Source: Ottelia alismoides (Eukaryota; Streptophyta; Magnoliopsida; Alismatales; Hydrocharitaceae). From it: a stretch of 64,000 bases of DNA. A program made the translations under genes and the position numbers. The stretch is taken from contig JAZKJV010001869.1 in assembly GCA_037367405.1 (NCBI GenBank), positions 62,001-126,000 on the forward strand, read 5' to 3'. Below, in pieces: positions 36,291 to 47,647 of the stretch. The notes under the pieces are model-generated. The model saw only the letters and a list, made by a program, of their open reading frames with translations. It ran no database searches and was not told where the DNA came from. Each line of letters begins with the position of its first letter. Position 1 is the first letter of the stretch.

Positions 36291-36489
36291 TCCAATTACA
36301 GAGACATTTCTAGATGATGCAATCTTTTCTATATCCTCTCTCCCTTGATATGTGGATATCGTGAATTATCTTTTCTTCAAGAAGACTCTGCCAGACTGAT
36401 TGAAGATCAAAATTTGATAATTTTTTGTCAGACATTCACTTCCACCAGTGGGAGGATCTACATCTATTCAGAGAGGGTGCAAATTGCAT

Positions 36490-37668
36490 ATAGAGGAGGT
36501 GTATATCTTGGGAAGAGATAATGGGTGTCTTAAACCACTGTCACAAGCTTGAATCAGGTGGACACCATTCTAAAAAGTGCACGGAAACTAAAGTACTTCA
36601 ATGTGCCCTCTAGTGGCCAAGTCTATTCAAGGATGCTGATGGTTATGTAAAGAAATGTACTAACTGTCAAAGAATGGCTGGGAACATCAGTATGCGAGAC
36701 ACAATACCTCTGAAATATATTCAAATTTCTGACATGGGGCATTGATTTCATGGACCTATTTCCTAACAATTAGGGCTTTGAATACATGTTGTTGGCCATC
36801 AACTATGTAAGCAGATGGGTGGAGGCAATCCTTGCTGGAACTGCAGACAATCGTACGGTCTGTCACTTCTTGAAGGACAACATCATATAACGATTCGAGA
36901 TTCTCAATATTCTCATATCTAATAGGGGAGCCACTTCATTAATAAGGATATCAAGAAGTTGACCAAGGAATACGACATTGAGCATCGTGTTGCAGCATCG
37001 TACCACCCCCAATCAAATGGCTTTGCAGAATGCTCAAATAGGGAGATAAAGACTATCTTGCATAAGCTTGTACGGCCAGAGAGGAAGAATTGGTTACAGC
37101 TACTTGACTCAGTTATTTAGGCGTATAGCAAAATGTACAAGTCTCCTCTTGGCATGTCTACCTACCACCTTGTTTATGGCAAGGCATGCCACCTGCCCGA
37201 GGAATTAATTCATAAATCACTTTGGGCATTGAATATGTGAAACCTTGATTCCGAGAAAGTCGGCAACAATTGTAAAGCTGATCTGAGTCGATCGCTTGAA
37301 TTTAGAGACTACATGTATGACAACAATCTAATGTACAAAGAGTAAGTCAAGAAATGTCATTATAAACCCATTCGTAGGAAGACTTTCGAACCTGGATAGA
37401 AGGTGTGGTTGTTAGATGCAAAGTTGAAAATTTCTCATGTAAACTGAAAAGCAAGTGGACTAAGTCATTTGTTGAAAAGACTATGTGTGACAACATGAGT
37501 TTATTGATATCTGAATTGTCACCTGATGCACAGCCATTTATAGTCAATGGTCATTTTCTAAAGACGTATCTAGAGCACGAAACATTCTTGTTTGTTTTTT
37601 ATTCCATTGAGGTAGTGTTTCAAGATGAGCTCACAGAGTCCAAAGGATCAGATACTCACCAAAAATAA
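36490..37668 (+). pseudogene. pol: Athila integrase remnant
   Basis: The zinc-binding domain is visible as HCHKLESGGHHSKKC and VKKCTNCQRMAGNIS (36530-36700), a His-His-Cys-Cys finger. The core follows: GIDFMDLFPN with the first Asp at 36744-36746; LISNRGA at about 36915-36930, where the second catalytic Asp is Asn; and SYHPQSNGFAECSNREIK with the Glu. Then come LVYGKACHLPEELIHKSLWA, typical of Athila, and the C-terminal domain to 37668. Several stops interrupt the frame. Intact integrase inserts element cDNA into the chromosome. Confidence 0.9.
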
Positions 37669-37793
37669 TTTTTGTTGTCTTCTTTTCTTTTCTTCTTTTC
37701 CTTTTCATTTTTCTAATTCTTCCAAAAAGGTATTTACCCCTTTCACCATTGTTATACTTAGGGCATACTTTGTCCTATGTATGGGGTGGTGAG
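37669..37793 (+). repeat. First hairpin-polypurine module of element A, start of its 3' tail
   Basis: 37752-37788 reads TACTTAGGGCATACT then TGTCCTATGTATGGGGTG, a decayed hairpin followed by a purine run. The tail is broken here by solo LTR G. Confidence 0.55.
37789..37793. repeat. Target-site duplication of solo LTR G (left)
   Basis: GTGAG, identical to 42936-42940. Confidence 0.85.
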
Positions 37794-38170
37794 TTATGGG
37801 CCTCAGATCTACCCTTTCAATGTTGTCGGATTGACGTTTGCATTGTAGTCAGATAAATCCGGATCGATCAAAAATAACCGCACGGATCGATAAATCATCG
37901 AATGAAATAATGCATGGTTTTATGTTTATTTAGAATGGGCAAGCCCCAGGGATGACTCAAGGAGGCAAAGGAACAACTCGGGATCAAGTTAGAGGTATTA
38001 GATTGTGGTTTTCCTTGTGGGATTTTTTTGGTATTTTTTTAATGACAAATGCAGAATATGGACTGGATTAAGTTAATACGAAAAGAACCGACTTAGCAAA
38101 ATTTAATTTTAATGTGAAATAAATTCAAATCAGCCAAGTGATATTTTTTCTAAGAACCTAATCCAACAAC

Positions 38171-39028
38171 TAGGGATGAGCGTGGGTTAGGTTGGGTCGG
38201 GCCCTGAAGGGCCTAGGTCCAAGCATACTTAAAAACTTCGGGCCTTGGGCCCAGCCTAGGCCCGCAAAATTTTCTTTGGTTCGGCCCAAGCCCAGGCCCG
38301 GCCCAATTCCTATGGGCCGGGTTTGGGCCAGGCCGGCCCATCTCCACCCATTATAGATTATTAACTTTGAGATTTTGATTAAATTCAATCTCAATTCAAG
38401 TTAGACGATTCAAAATTGTTTAAAATATATGCCATAATAATTGTGAAACAACTACAACTCAATTCTACCGGAGATGATTTCTCATTTTATACAAAGTGCT
38501 CAATGTCAGATACCATAAACATCTCTCATTACAGAAATTGAAAGAGTTAACCAAACTTACACAGTTAACAACAACATGTGCATCAGGCACTGCATGTTAA
38601 AAAAATGGGCATAATGCCCATATTGGATAAAGGGTAGATAATAGAAAATATTCTGATGGGAAAAACTACATATTAACAAATTCAAGAATAACCAGCAAAA
38701 TCTAAACCATTGACTAATTAAAAAAATTAATTCCTATTGAAATATTAAGATCATCAACACATATGTCCCATACCTAACTTTTTGATTTATAAACATTGTA
38801 AGAAGACATGAAACATAAACAGAGTGTGCATGCAATAGGTGAGAGTTTCTAGGCGTGTAGGATATGGGAAGGGTCCGGGCCCTCTTCGGGATGGGCCCTT
38901 GGGTCGGGTCGGGCTGGGCCGAGCCAAGCCCGAGCCCGGCCCAAAAAAGTTTTGGGCCTAAATGTTGGGCCCAAGCCCAGCCTAATGTTCATTTGGGCTT
39001 GGACCGGGTCGGGCTTTTTGGCCTGGGC
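38171..39028. mobile_element. hAT-like DNA transposon with GGGCC-rich ends
   Basis: It begins TAGGGATGAGCGTGGG and both terminal 170 bp are packed with GGGCC, GGCCC and GGGTCGGG motifs in both orientations, around an AT-rich core without an open frame. The 8-bp flanks CCAACAAC (38163-38170) and TCAACAAC (39029-39036) differ at one base; 8 bp is the hAT duplication size. LTR U4 keeps the unoccupied site at 2148-2172, equal in length once the insert and one repeat are removed. The right terminus is decayed and does not show the expected CCCTA. With no transposase it is non-autonomous. Confidence 0.7.
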
Positions 39029-39894
39029 TCAACAACGAGTGCAAAATGTATTTTTTTGGAATTTTTGGCTTTAAAATGCACAAATGGAAAATGCAAACTT
39101 TTTTGGGGTTTTTAATGCAATTTTTTGTGCAAATGATATGCAAAAATTATGAAAAATTTACTGAAAGAGAAAAATGATGAAATTAAGCTACACTATTTTT
39201 TTGGAATTTTCTGACATTTCATTATGATTTTTTTATGAATTTTTTATTGAAAACCGAGCGACTGCGGGTATTTAATTCCTAATTAATCCACGAAATCAAA
39301 TTATCGAGAGAATTATTTATCTCAAATAGATTGTTAATGAGGAATGCAGGAGCTTTGAAATTACTCAAAAATCTTATTCGTGGAATTAATTAAAAATCAA
39401 TTACAAAAATCACCCTAGAATTTATTTTATGCAAATGACAACTCCAATTTCGATGAAACTTGGGTAGTAATTAAAGCATAAATAAGGGCATCATCTACAA
39501 TTTTTTCACAATTTTTAGAGCAAGAAATATGGTCGTGCAAATTTCCGAGCTTAAATGGGCAAACTATATGTAATTGTCAATCTTTGATTTTTAATAAATA
39601 CTCTAATTATCACAAAAATGCAAATAAATAGCCACGAGATAAAGATTTAGTTGCTCTACAACATACTATTTTTTTATTTATAAGTGATGCAAAAATATCA
39701 TCCAAATTAACATGAGAAGTCAGGGGTATAAATGCAATACTGAAAATGAAATAATAAACCAACAACTGTGCCTAAGGGCACTTTTGAAATTATTGAAATA
39801 TGCAGGGGTGATAGTGCAATTTTCACAACAATAAAAAAATAAAGGCAAATGGACCCTTTATTTTTCTTCTCCTGCAAGTTAGGGGGTGGCTAGG

Positions 39895-40620
39895 GCTCGT
39901 GAGACCTAGGGCACACGCACGGCAGGGCCTGTGCGGCGGCGGCCTTCGAGGGGTTGCTACGCGGCGCACAGCGGCGATGGCGGACGGGTGGCGTGCCTGG
40001 CAGGCGGCGCAAGGGCGGCACGCCATTGGCGGCTGGGCGTGCGTGTGGCGAGCGATTGCCACTGTGCGAGGCGGAGCGGGTGGCTGGAGGTGGGCCGCTC
40101 GTGGGCGTGGTGGTAGGCGGGCAGAGTGGGGGAGACAGACGCTGGCGTCACGGCGGGCCGTGCGTGGTGGCATGTGTGATGAAGGCACACCGCAGCTGGG
40201 GTGATCGGCTGCTCGAGTGTGCACGGCTGGAGGTTGTTGGGCGCAACCGCTGCGTGGCAGCGTGAGGGAATGGCGAGGAGTCATGCGGCCACGGGCTGGA
40301 AGGAGGCAGCATCGCGCGGCCAGATGGGGGTGAGAGCCCAGCCTCCACGTGTTGCGCGGAGTAGTGGGAGGCAGCCTCCACACGTCACGCGGAGCAGCGG
40401 CGACTGCAGACTCGGCGGAGGGACGACCTGGAGAGAGCGGCGGCCAGGCTGGAGATCGAACGCGGGCGGAGGGCGAGGCGTGGACCGCGACGACAGAGGC
40501 AGGAGCAGGGTCGCCTCACACGTGGGGTGTGGCCGCTTGGGTTGGTTGGTACGGCATGTGGAGGGTGATGGGACGCACGGCGGTGGCCGGCCTGGAGGTG
40601 GCGGCTTGGCCGTGCAGAAC
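39895..40620 (-). other. CpG-rich island in solo LTR G
   Basis: A 0.7-kb GC-rich block with abrupt edges. Frames stay open on both strands (40201-40797 plus, 39823-40383 minus), giving Arg/Gly/Trp-rich or Pro/Arg-rich products without domains. It occupies the same place as the U4 island. It lies downstream of the donor-like site on the minus strand and so inside the transcribed half. Confidence 0.6.
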
Positions 40621-40882
40621 CTGCAACTTCTTTTTTATGTTTTTTTATTTTTTTGTTGTATTTTTTTAATGTCAGAAAATAAAATATGCAGTAATGAAGA
40701 GAGGATGATGGTGGTGGTGGTTTTCTTTTTAATGGTTATGAAAGTGGATGATATAGAAATGAAAATAAAAATGTATGATTATGAGGTGGTGTGGTGATTG
40801 ATGATGGTGACCGTGATGAATTATTTGGTGATGAACAAAATGAACAAATAATGTGAGATAAAAAAGACAAAGCAAAGATAGA

Positions 40883-40892
40883 GAATACTTAC
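40883..40892 (-). other. Splice-donor-like site in solo LTR G
   Basis: The minus strand reads ACAT then GTAAGTATTC, a near-consensus donor at the end of the leader segment 41070-40893. Confidence 0.4.
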
Positions 40893-42041
40893 ATGTGTGG
40901 TTCACCGGATTGTGGAGCTGCAGTGTGCGGCTTTCTGTCGTGGCCTCGAGAAGGATGGCGGTGTCCTTCGAAGTTGAGCGAGTCCAATAGGATCTCACGA
41001 TGCGGCAATGGTGATGCCGTGGATCTCGCCTTGAGGTTGTCATCGCTCAACTCGTCTCCTACAGCTATCACCTGAAGGTTTAAAAGGGGCTCGACCTCAC
41101 TTCTCTCGAAAACGGCGGATGGTCAAAAATGGAGTGGGAGATGAGAATATAAAGAGGAGGAAAGGGAAGTTGGAGAAGGGATGGAGAAGATGGAGGAGGT
41201 GGAGATAGTGGTGGCTTGGAGTGGAAGACAAGTAAGGGAGAAGAGGTAAAAAGGAATAAAATAAATAATAAAATAATAAAAGTAGGCTACTAAAAATAAA
41301 GATGAGAAAATAAAGGTAAAATAATAAAGTAATAAATAAAATATTTAATTAAATGTAAATAAATAATTAAAGTCCTAGTTGTAGTAGGAGTTGAGGCAGG
41401 TAAATCAACCGCAAGGACATCTATGACGTTCTCAACTACCTCCTATCCGGGCGTTGTGTATGTCCTTGTTGTTATTGAGTCTTTCGGAGAAGCAACTTGA
41501 GTGTCCGACCGGATCGTCGGCTTCTGGCGCTCTAAGAATAGACCAAAAAGTCTGACGCTCTTCCCTTTCTCTCATGAGAGTTCGGCCCTAACTACCTCAT
41601 TGACTCGCTCGACTCCGGTCACATCGACACCCCCGCTCACTGAGAGCAGAACAACCTTCTCAGAGAGGAGGAGTTGCCCAAAGGATGAGTGAATCGAGTC
41701 TAGTGAACTCCTTAACACGAATAAGGTAGTTAGCTAGTACACATTGGTTTACCCTTTTTTGGTAGTTCAACAGGCGGTCGCCCCTCCAACAATCAAAGGT
41801 ATAAATATGAAAACTTCTCTGCCATTTTGATCGGAGAATTTATGGAGGAAATCGGGTTTGCAAGCAAGCAAGTCAGTTGCCAGTTTCAAAGACAGCCTCG
41901 ACCAGCCAGTAATTCAACATGCGGCCCGGTGTCATTTCCGTAACGTCACGACTGGCCGGCCGGTGAAGTAATGTCTTGACCTTTAAAATAAATAATAAAA
42001 TAAATAAAATACGAAATTAATAAAATAATAAAAAATGGGTG

Positions 42042-42074
42042 TGACACGTGGCGGCTCTAGGAGCAGCCACGTAT
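42042..42074. promoter_or_regulatory. G-box hairpin in solo LTR G
   Basis: TGACACGTGGC and GCCACGTATC pair, with an inner GCTC-tag-GAGC stem. The CACGTG core is the plant bZIP/bHLH G-box. The intact version is at 53489-53523. Confidence 0.5.
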
Positions 42075-42935
42075 CGCTCCCAAAAAATTCAAAAATTAAA
42101 TGTAAAGAAAAATGAAAATGAGATAACAAAAGGACTTAAATCAAAAAGTGGTCAACACAAAAGTTGCTCTTCTCGACGAGATCTACAACTTTCGTGAAGG
42201 GCTAAAAATCAAAAGAAGTCATCTATACAAAATATATTTTTGGGTGGTACCTTATAGATATAAAATACCATATTTTATCTTTTGTAATTTTTTTGTCATT
42301 TTTAAAAGAAAGAAAAATCAAAATAAAGTTAGAAAAACATGAAAGGAATATTTACAACTTAATGTAATTTTTTTGGATTTTTAATAATTAAGAAACTAAA
42401 AGGATAAAATGTAGGACAAAACGGACAATATGTACAATATACAAAAGGGGCCCAAAACCCAAGTTTTGCATACGAGCTCTGATTTTAATGAAATTAGTCT
42501 TGTTTCGAAGGTCTTTGAATGTATATTATGTTAAAAGTGAGTAGACCTAATTCAGAGGTTGTATGAGAGAGATATGCACATTTTAAGGTTCATGGTTTCA
42601 TACTTGGATTGGTGTTTTATTGGTCAATTTTACAAGTTAGTATTTTTTTGATATTTTTCTTTAATTAGTGTTAGTCATATATACACAATAGAGTTGGTTT
42701 TATTTGATTTGGAGTTAGTATAAAATATACATAAAGGGTATTTTATCTAATATACAGGTGAATATTTACAAGTGAAATTGGCTTCTTATTTTATGCAAAT
42801 ATGAATGCTAAAATGCAGATATTATGCTTGCGTGCATGAATGCTATTTATGCAAGATAAGGGGAAATATGCTGCTATTTACTCGGGAACAAAGCTCTATT
42901 TTCAACTCTTAGAGTGATGAATCACATATTCATCA

Positions 42936-43088
42936 GTGAGCACCTCGAGTTTTTCATTTATGTGATCCCTCTCCTTTCTCCTCAACTCTTGATATTCCGT
43001 CTATACTTAAGGATATTTTATCCTAAGTATAGGGGGAGATAGGTCGAGTCGATGATTTCATACATTCCCACCCTTGACCCTCTCTGCT
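42936..43088 (+). repeat. Element A tail between G and B, with a hairpin-polypurine module
   Basis: Begins with the GTGAG duplication of G. At 43001-43036 it reads TATACTTAAGGATA then ATCCTAAGTATAGGGGGAG, the best-preserved hairpin-polypurine module in element A. No coding potential. Confidence 0.7.
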
Positions 43089-45579
43089 TGATGAATCTCA
43101 TATTCATCACTCTAAAAGTCATTAATTAAGCTCAAATACCTAAAAATCAATGGCATTTCTTCATTTATTTTGCATAATTAGCATTCATGCATGTTTTGAT
43201 AAGAATTGTATTTTAGCACTTATTTTCGTATAAAATAAGAAGCCAAAAATCCCAGCCAAAATTGACCTGTAAATAGCCTAACTTCCCTGATTTTTAACTA
43301 ATTCATGTTAACTCCAATTGACCCAAAACTACCTCCACTGTGTACATATCACTAACAAGAATAAATGAAAAATATAAAAAAATCACTAACCTAAATAAGT
43401 GGACCAAAAACCCAAACCCTATTTCTAGGATTTCCGGACTAAACCCCCATCTCTTCCTCATCCAGTATCTGCTTTGATCGTACTCACTTTTGAACTAATG
43501 TACATTCAATTACCTTCAAAACAAGACCAAGTTCAAGTGAATCAGAGCTCATATGTAAAAGTTGGGTTTTGGGCCTCTTTTGTACATTTTGTATTTTAGC
43601 GGTTTTTGACCTATTATTTTATGTACATAATTAACCTATTTTATTTTATTGATTTATTATTTATCTTCTTTGATGAAAGTTTTATTAAAATGTGCAAAAA
43701 TCCAAATCCAAACTGAACTTGAAATCAAAGAAACTAACTGAGTCCGAGTCTTCACTAACTACCAGGACCCATCGTCCTCCTCCACCAGAACTTTCCCAAT
43801 CGAGACCGGTGCCGCCTTCTTCCAAACTCCTCCGCCCGCATATCCCGTCGGTCGATCTCCATCAATCACCAATCAAATCGCATCCCTTGTCCTTCCTCAC
43901 CACAAGATATCCATCAAATCCCCTCACTCTCGCCGAGCGCCATCCCTAATCCTCCGCGATCTCCTTCCCCCAGGATCCTCGTCAAATCCCATCTTCAACC
44001 CATCACCGATAGCATTCCATCTTCCCTTCCTCGCCCTATTTAAGCTCGCCACCCCCGACCTCAGAACCATCCGCCGATCCACAACTGAAGCGGAGGTCGA
44101 CGGTGACAGCTTCGCACCTCCGCCAGCCGACGAGATCCGAGGGACCTCCTCTCCCTCATTGCAGCGGTGACCCTCGCCTTCGCTGCTTTGCTCCGGCATG
44201 CCGTAGATCCCACGTGGTTCATTCTCCACCGGCCTTCACCATCTCAGCTCGACCGGCCCCAGCCCTCGTCTTCAACGGCCAGGGCTGCAGGCCCCCGATA
44301 CGACATCTAGAGCTTCATCACCTACGTCCGCAACTACTATTTTCTTCATCAACAACGCTCCACCTCTCGACGTCGACAATGTTCATCTCCTCTGTAGACT
44401 CCATTGCCCTCATCAACAACGAAGTCTCCATTGCCATCACCGTCGATAACCTCATCTTCTCCGACTCCCACGAGCACCTCTACCACCACAGCCGTAGAGT
44501 CCACGCAGTTCAACAATCATCGACAGCTTCACCGGCACCTTCGACCATCGCCAATGCCGTCTTCGTCAATCTCTACACCGACGCTAGCAACATCTTCGAC
44601 TTCACCAACCCTCTCGTTCAACGAGCTTTGCATCCCCTGTGCATCATCTTCCTCCACAGCGAGCTCCGATCGTCACCGACAACCGCCTCGACATCAACGT
44701 CGGCCCGCTGCGATTCCACCACGCACATCGTCGACAGTCGTGGGAGGCGGTGCACTCCACCAACACCGCCCCTTCTGCCACAAGCCAACGCCGGGCGTGA
44801 TGCTTGAGACCCCATGCACGTAAGGAGCACGTGTGTCAGGGGGACGTTTGCCTCGATGCCCCAGGAGAGCTGCCTTATTTCAGCCAGACCCAGGGGTCAC
44901 GTGCGTCGCACATGACCTGCTGGGTAAATTGCAGAAGACCCCTTGTCATTCCTCCAAGTTGTGGATACATTCCTGCCTCTCAGAAGTCACGTGCTCGTCA
45001 CGTGACTTTTGAAAATTTTGCTCACTTTCCCCCAAAACTTTCGGTAATTACACATTAGTCCGTTCTTCATTTTATCTTATTTTAAATTATTGCAGATATA
45101 CCCCTGTGTTTCCCCTTTGTTATATGCAGATACATTACATTATTTTATTATCCAAAAATAGCATGATGTTCGTCAATTAATTCTCTACATGATAGCATAT
45201 CCTTGACATTTTTGTGATCAATGGTTAATTATTAATTGATTATTTTGTGGAAAATTGCATATTTTGTCCATCTTGTGCTTCGAATTTCATAACTAATTAA
45301 TCGTTGCTCTAAAACTTGCTAAAAATTCACAGATTGTAGAATTAATTGGATGTTACATTGTGCCCAAAAAGAAGTGCATTTGCATGCATCATTAAACTTC
45401 TAAAAATCAGTTTGCATATTTCAATATTTAATTTTCAATAGGTATTGAATCTTGTATTTTTGAGGTTTAAATTATTCTAAGATCCATCATCTATGATAGA
45501 TCTTTGATAATTTTATCCCTTAATAATAATTAGGTTTAATATTTATTATAATTAAATATTGAAATTCACTTTATTTGCA

Positions 45580-45587
45580 TTTAAAAA
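45580..45587. repeat. Target-site duplication of the foldback MITE (left)
   Basis: TTTAAAAA, repeated at 45831-45838; the B 3' LTR has a single copy at 55422-55429. Confidence 0.8.
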
Positions 45588-45830
45588 TGATGTTTTTACC
45601 CAACAGACCCTATAAACTTTTTAAATTACCTTTACGACCTTTTACACAACGTAATTACCCCATCGACCCTATAAATTATCCCAAGAACCTCCACGGGCTT
45701 CAAACAGATTACCCGGAGGGTTCAAGGGGTAAGAGTTGGCCAATTTACAGGGTGGAGGGGGGAATTAGGTAGTTTCAAAGGTCGTGGAGGGAATTAGCAT
45801 AGTTTCTAGGGTCTGTCGGGTAAACATCCC
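45588..45830. mobile_element. 243-bp foldback MITE in the B 5' LTR
   Basis: The left end TGATGTTTTTACCC-AACAGACCCTATAAAC is the inverse of the right end, which reads on the other strand GGGATGTTTACCC-GACAGACCCTAGAAAC. Imperfect complementarity extends some 70 bp into each arm (for example TTACGACCTTTT against CCACGACCTTTG). An 8-bp duplication TTTAAAAA flanks it, and the B 3' LTR shows the empty site, so it inserted after B. An 8-bp duplication suggests an hAT-mobilised element; superfamily is uncertain. No coding capacity. Confidence 0.82.
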
Positions 45831-46266
45831 TTTAAAAATTCATAAAAAAAATCATCTTGCATCCAAAAATTTCAAAAATAAACTACAGTGCATTCATTTC
45901 ATCGTAATTATCATCTTGGCCATTCATATTTTTCGGACATCATTTGACTGATCTTTATATTTTAGTCCCTAAAATAGGCCAAAGTTGCCTTTTGCTTCCC
46001 TAATTGCATTAAAAAATTACAAAAAATACCGCTTCGAAAATCATGCACGGACTTTGATAGACAAGTTGTTCATTTGCCTCCTTGTGTTCAACCTTGGGAC
46101 AAGCCCAAGTAAAATAAACATAAAACCACATTGATTAAAATTGACAAAAAATTCGTGTGGTTATTTCTTTACTGATTATGATTGCCCGCCTACAATGAAA
46201 CGACACATTCATTTACGCGAACGATAATTCACGACTTTTAGCAAGGGCATTCAGCGACCCATCAGA

Positions 46267-46284
46267 TGGTGTCGGTTCTAGTGA
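46267..46284 (+). other. tRNA-Asp-like primer-binding site of element B
   Basis: TGGTGTCGGTTCTAGTGA starts 2 bp after the LTR and matches 11 of 18 bases of the tRNA-Asp complement TGGCGCCGTTGCCGGGGA, with mostly transitions among mismatches. This is the primer tRNA of Athila elements. Confidence 0.6.
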
Positions 46285-47647
46285 GGCAAACAGCTTAGTT
46301 TTTTATCTAAAAAATTTTGTTCGGCTTTTCACATTCGGGTAGTCTGTCCCCCGAATTTTTCACCGTAAATTCCATTTTTTTTCTTCTGCATTTTTTTTTA
46401 TTATTTTTAGAATTTTTTTATTTTTGAGTCACTTTCTTACACTCTCTCTTATTTTTTCTTGCGAGGTACCCGACGTACATGGAGCGATTTTTCAAGAATC
46501 GATGTATCTTCACCGACTTCTGAAAAACCACAATTAAATTAAGATCGAGTCGAGTCGTGAGAGAGCATAGAGTCTAGGATTATATTGTTTGCAATTTTAT
46601 TTTCTGTAACTAATTGCTCCTTTCTAGCAGAGTCTGTTTCGACTCTCGCGTGTGTAAAAGACCTCAAACTTTTTTTGTGGTGTGGTGTGGCATGTTTCAC
46701 TCTCCGGTGAGGGTGGGGCCCAACTTGAGTGGTGCTTAGGATAGACCAGCACATACAGCTCTTGGAGCTTTTAAATTTTTTATTGTGCTTGCAGGATCTA
46801 GGGCCACACTTCACTTTAATTGAGACGTACACTAGATCGTTCAACTTAGTCAAATTCAACTCAATTCTATCCCGCTAATAGAACTTTCTACTAGGTGTGG
46901 TTTTTCATCGACTTGCATTCATATAGACTAAATTTTCAATTCTTGTATTGCATCCCACATGGAGATTGCGAGGAATCACTGTAAGTCTTCTAACTGAGCA
47001 TACATCATCGTTTTTCACGTCCATCAGCTTTTCCTGAATTCCTCCCTCTTGTTTTATCACATAATTTTAAAGGAAACTGGGACTGGATGGTAGACGTGTA
47101 TTTGTGCTCACGTAATTCTTCAGTGATCGCCTAGTTAAAATTGGGACTACTAAATATAGATGATTTTAAATAACCCATAAAAATCAAGAATTTTTGCGGG
47201 AGAGCAACCTCGACCTTGGATTCTTTTATTTTTCTGAGTGAGCGAGAGACGACACTTAAGGCTAGAACCCAAGTCCGGATTTTTCATATTGACTACTGAT
47301 TCGATAAAAACGATTAGCTACTTCTCAGTAAGGATCTACGAGTAGCCGGTAAACGGTCTGGATTTCCTTAGCAGAGTGGGTGTTTTAAAGGACACTACGT
47401 AAGGCTCCATCCTTAAGTAACATGGGTAGCCATTTTACAGTCCGTACTTCACCCATACTGGCTGAAAGTAGGTGCAACTAGTCGTAAGAATTCGGGCCAG
47501 TCAATACGAAAATTGCCGGCACCTAACAGCTCTCTAAATTCTTTCAAGATTGATTTATCACCAACTAAAATTGAAAAGAAAATAACCAAACTCTTGCGTC
47601 TTCATTGTGTGAGTTGGTGAACATGTGGTTTGATTTGTGTTTGATTT
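46285..47647 (+). other. Element B 5' leader, non-coding
   Basis: About 1.36 kb with no supported coding frame; minus frame 46539-46859 is chance. It parallels the longer leader of element A, and both end with a GTTGGTGAAC segment before the first ORF. Confidence 0.6.

Larger units (their letters stand above)
37794..42935 (-). mobile_element. Solo LTR G, Athila-like, minus strand (5.1 kb with an hAT insertion)
   Basis: The 5' end at 42935 is a TGATGAATc-ATTCATCA hairpin (42915-42935). The 3' end at 37794 reads GAGGCCCATAA, matching the B LTR end GGCCCATCA. Perfect GTGAG duplications flank it and no primer site, polypurine tract or pol sequence lies inside. Landmarks on the minus strand: 'ttgggttttgggcccc' near 42450, the 'atctacaacttt' block near 42180, a G-box hairpin (42042-42074), a GTAAGTATTC donor-like site (40883-40892), a CpG-rich island (39895-40620) and the shared distal AT-rich part. 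It is inserted in the 3' tail of element A. Confidence 0.85.
43089..46264 (+). repeat. 5' LTR of element B
   Basis: It starts with a perfect TGATGAAT-N5-ATTCATCA hairpin and ends CGACCCATCA. Relative to the 3' LTR it lacks about 570 bp (the part with the G-box hairpin, between 43762 and the equivalent of 53697) and gained a 243-bp MITE. TATTTAAG at 44037-44044 is a TATA-like site before a GC-rich leader, and a GTAAGG donor-like site follows at 44820. Frames 44103-44807 and 44404-44823 lie in this leader. Confidence 0.87.

Noticed and set aside
39823..40797. Long overlapping frames on both strands (186 and 198 aa) in the GC-rich part of solo LTR G
   Set aside because: Both strands are open together because GC-rich DNA has few stops; products are compositionally biased, without domains, and end in AT-rich low-complexity tails.
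44103..44807. 234-aa frame in the B 5' LTR as a gene
   Set aside because: It lies in the LTR leader downstream of the TATA-like site, the full frame is broken in the other LTR, and no domain is seen. Kept only as a low-interest observation.
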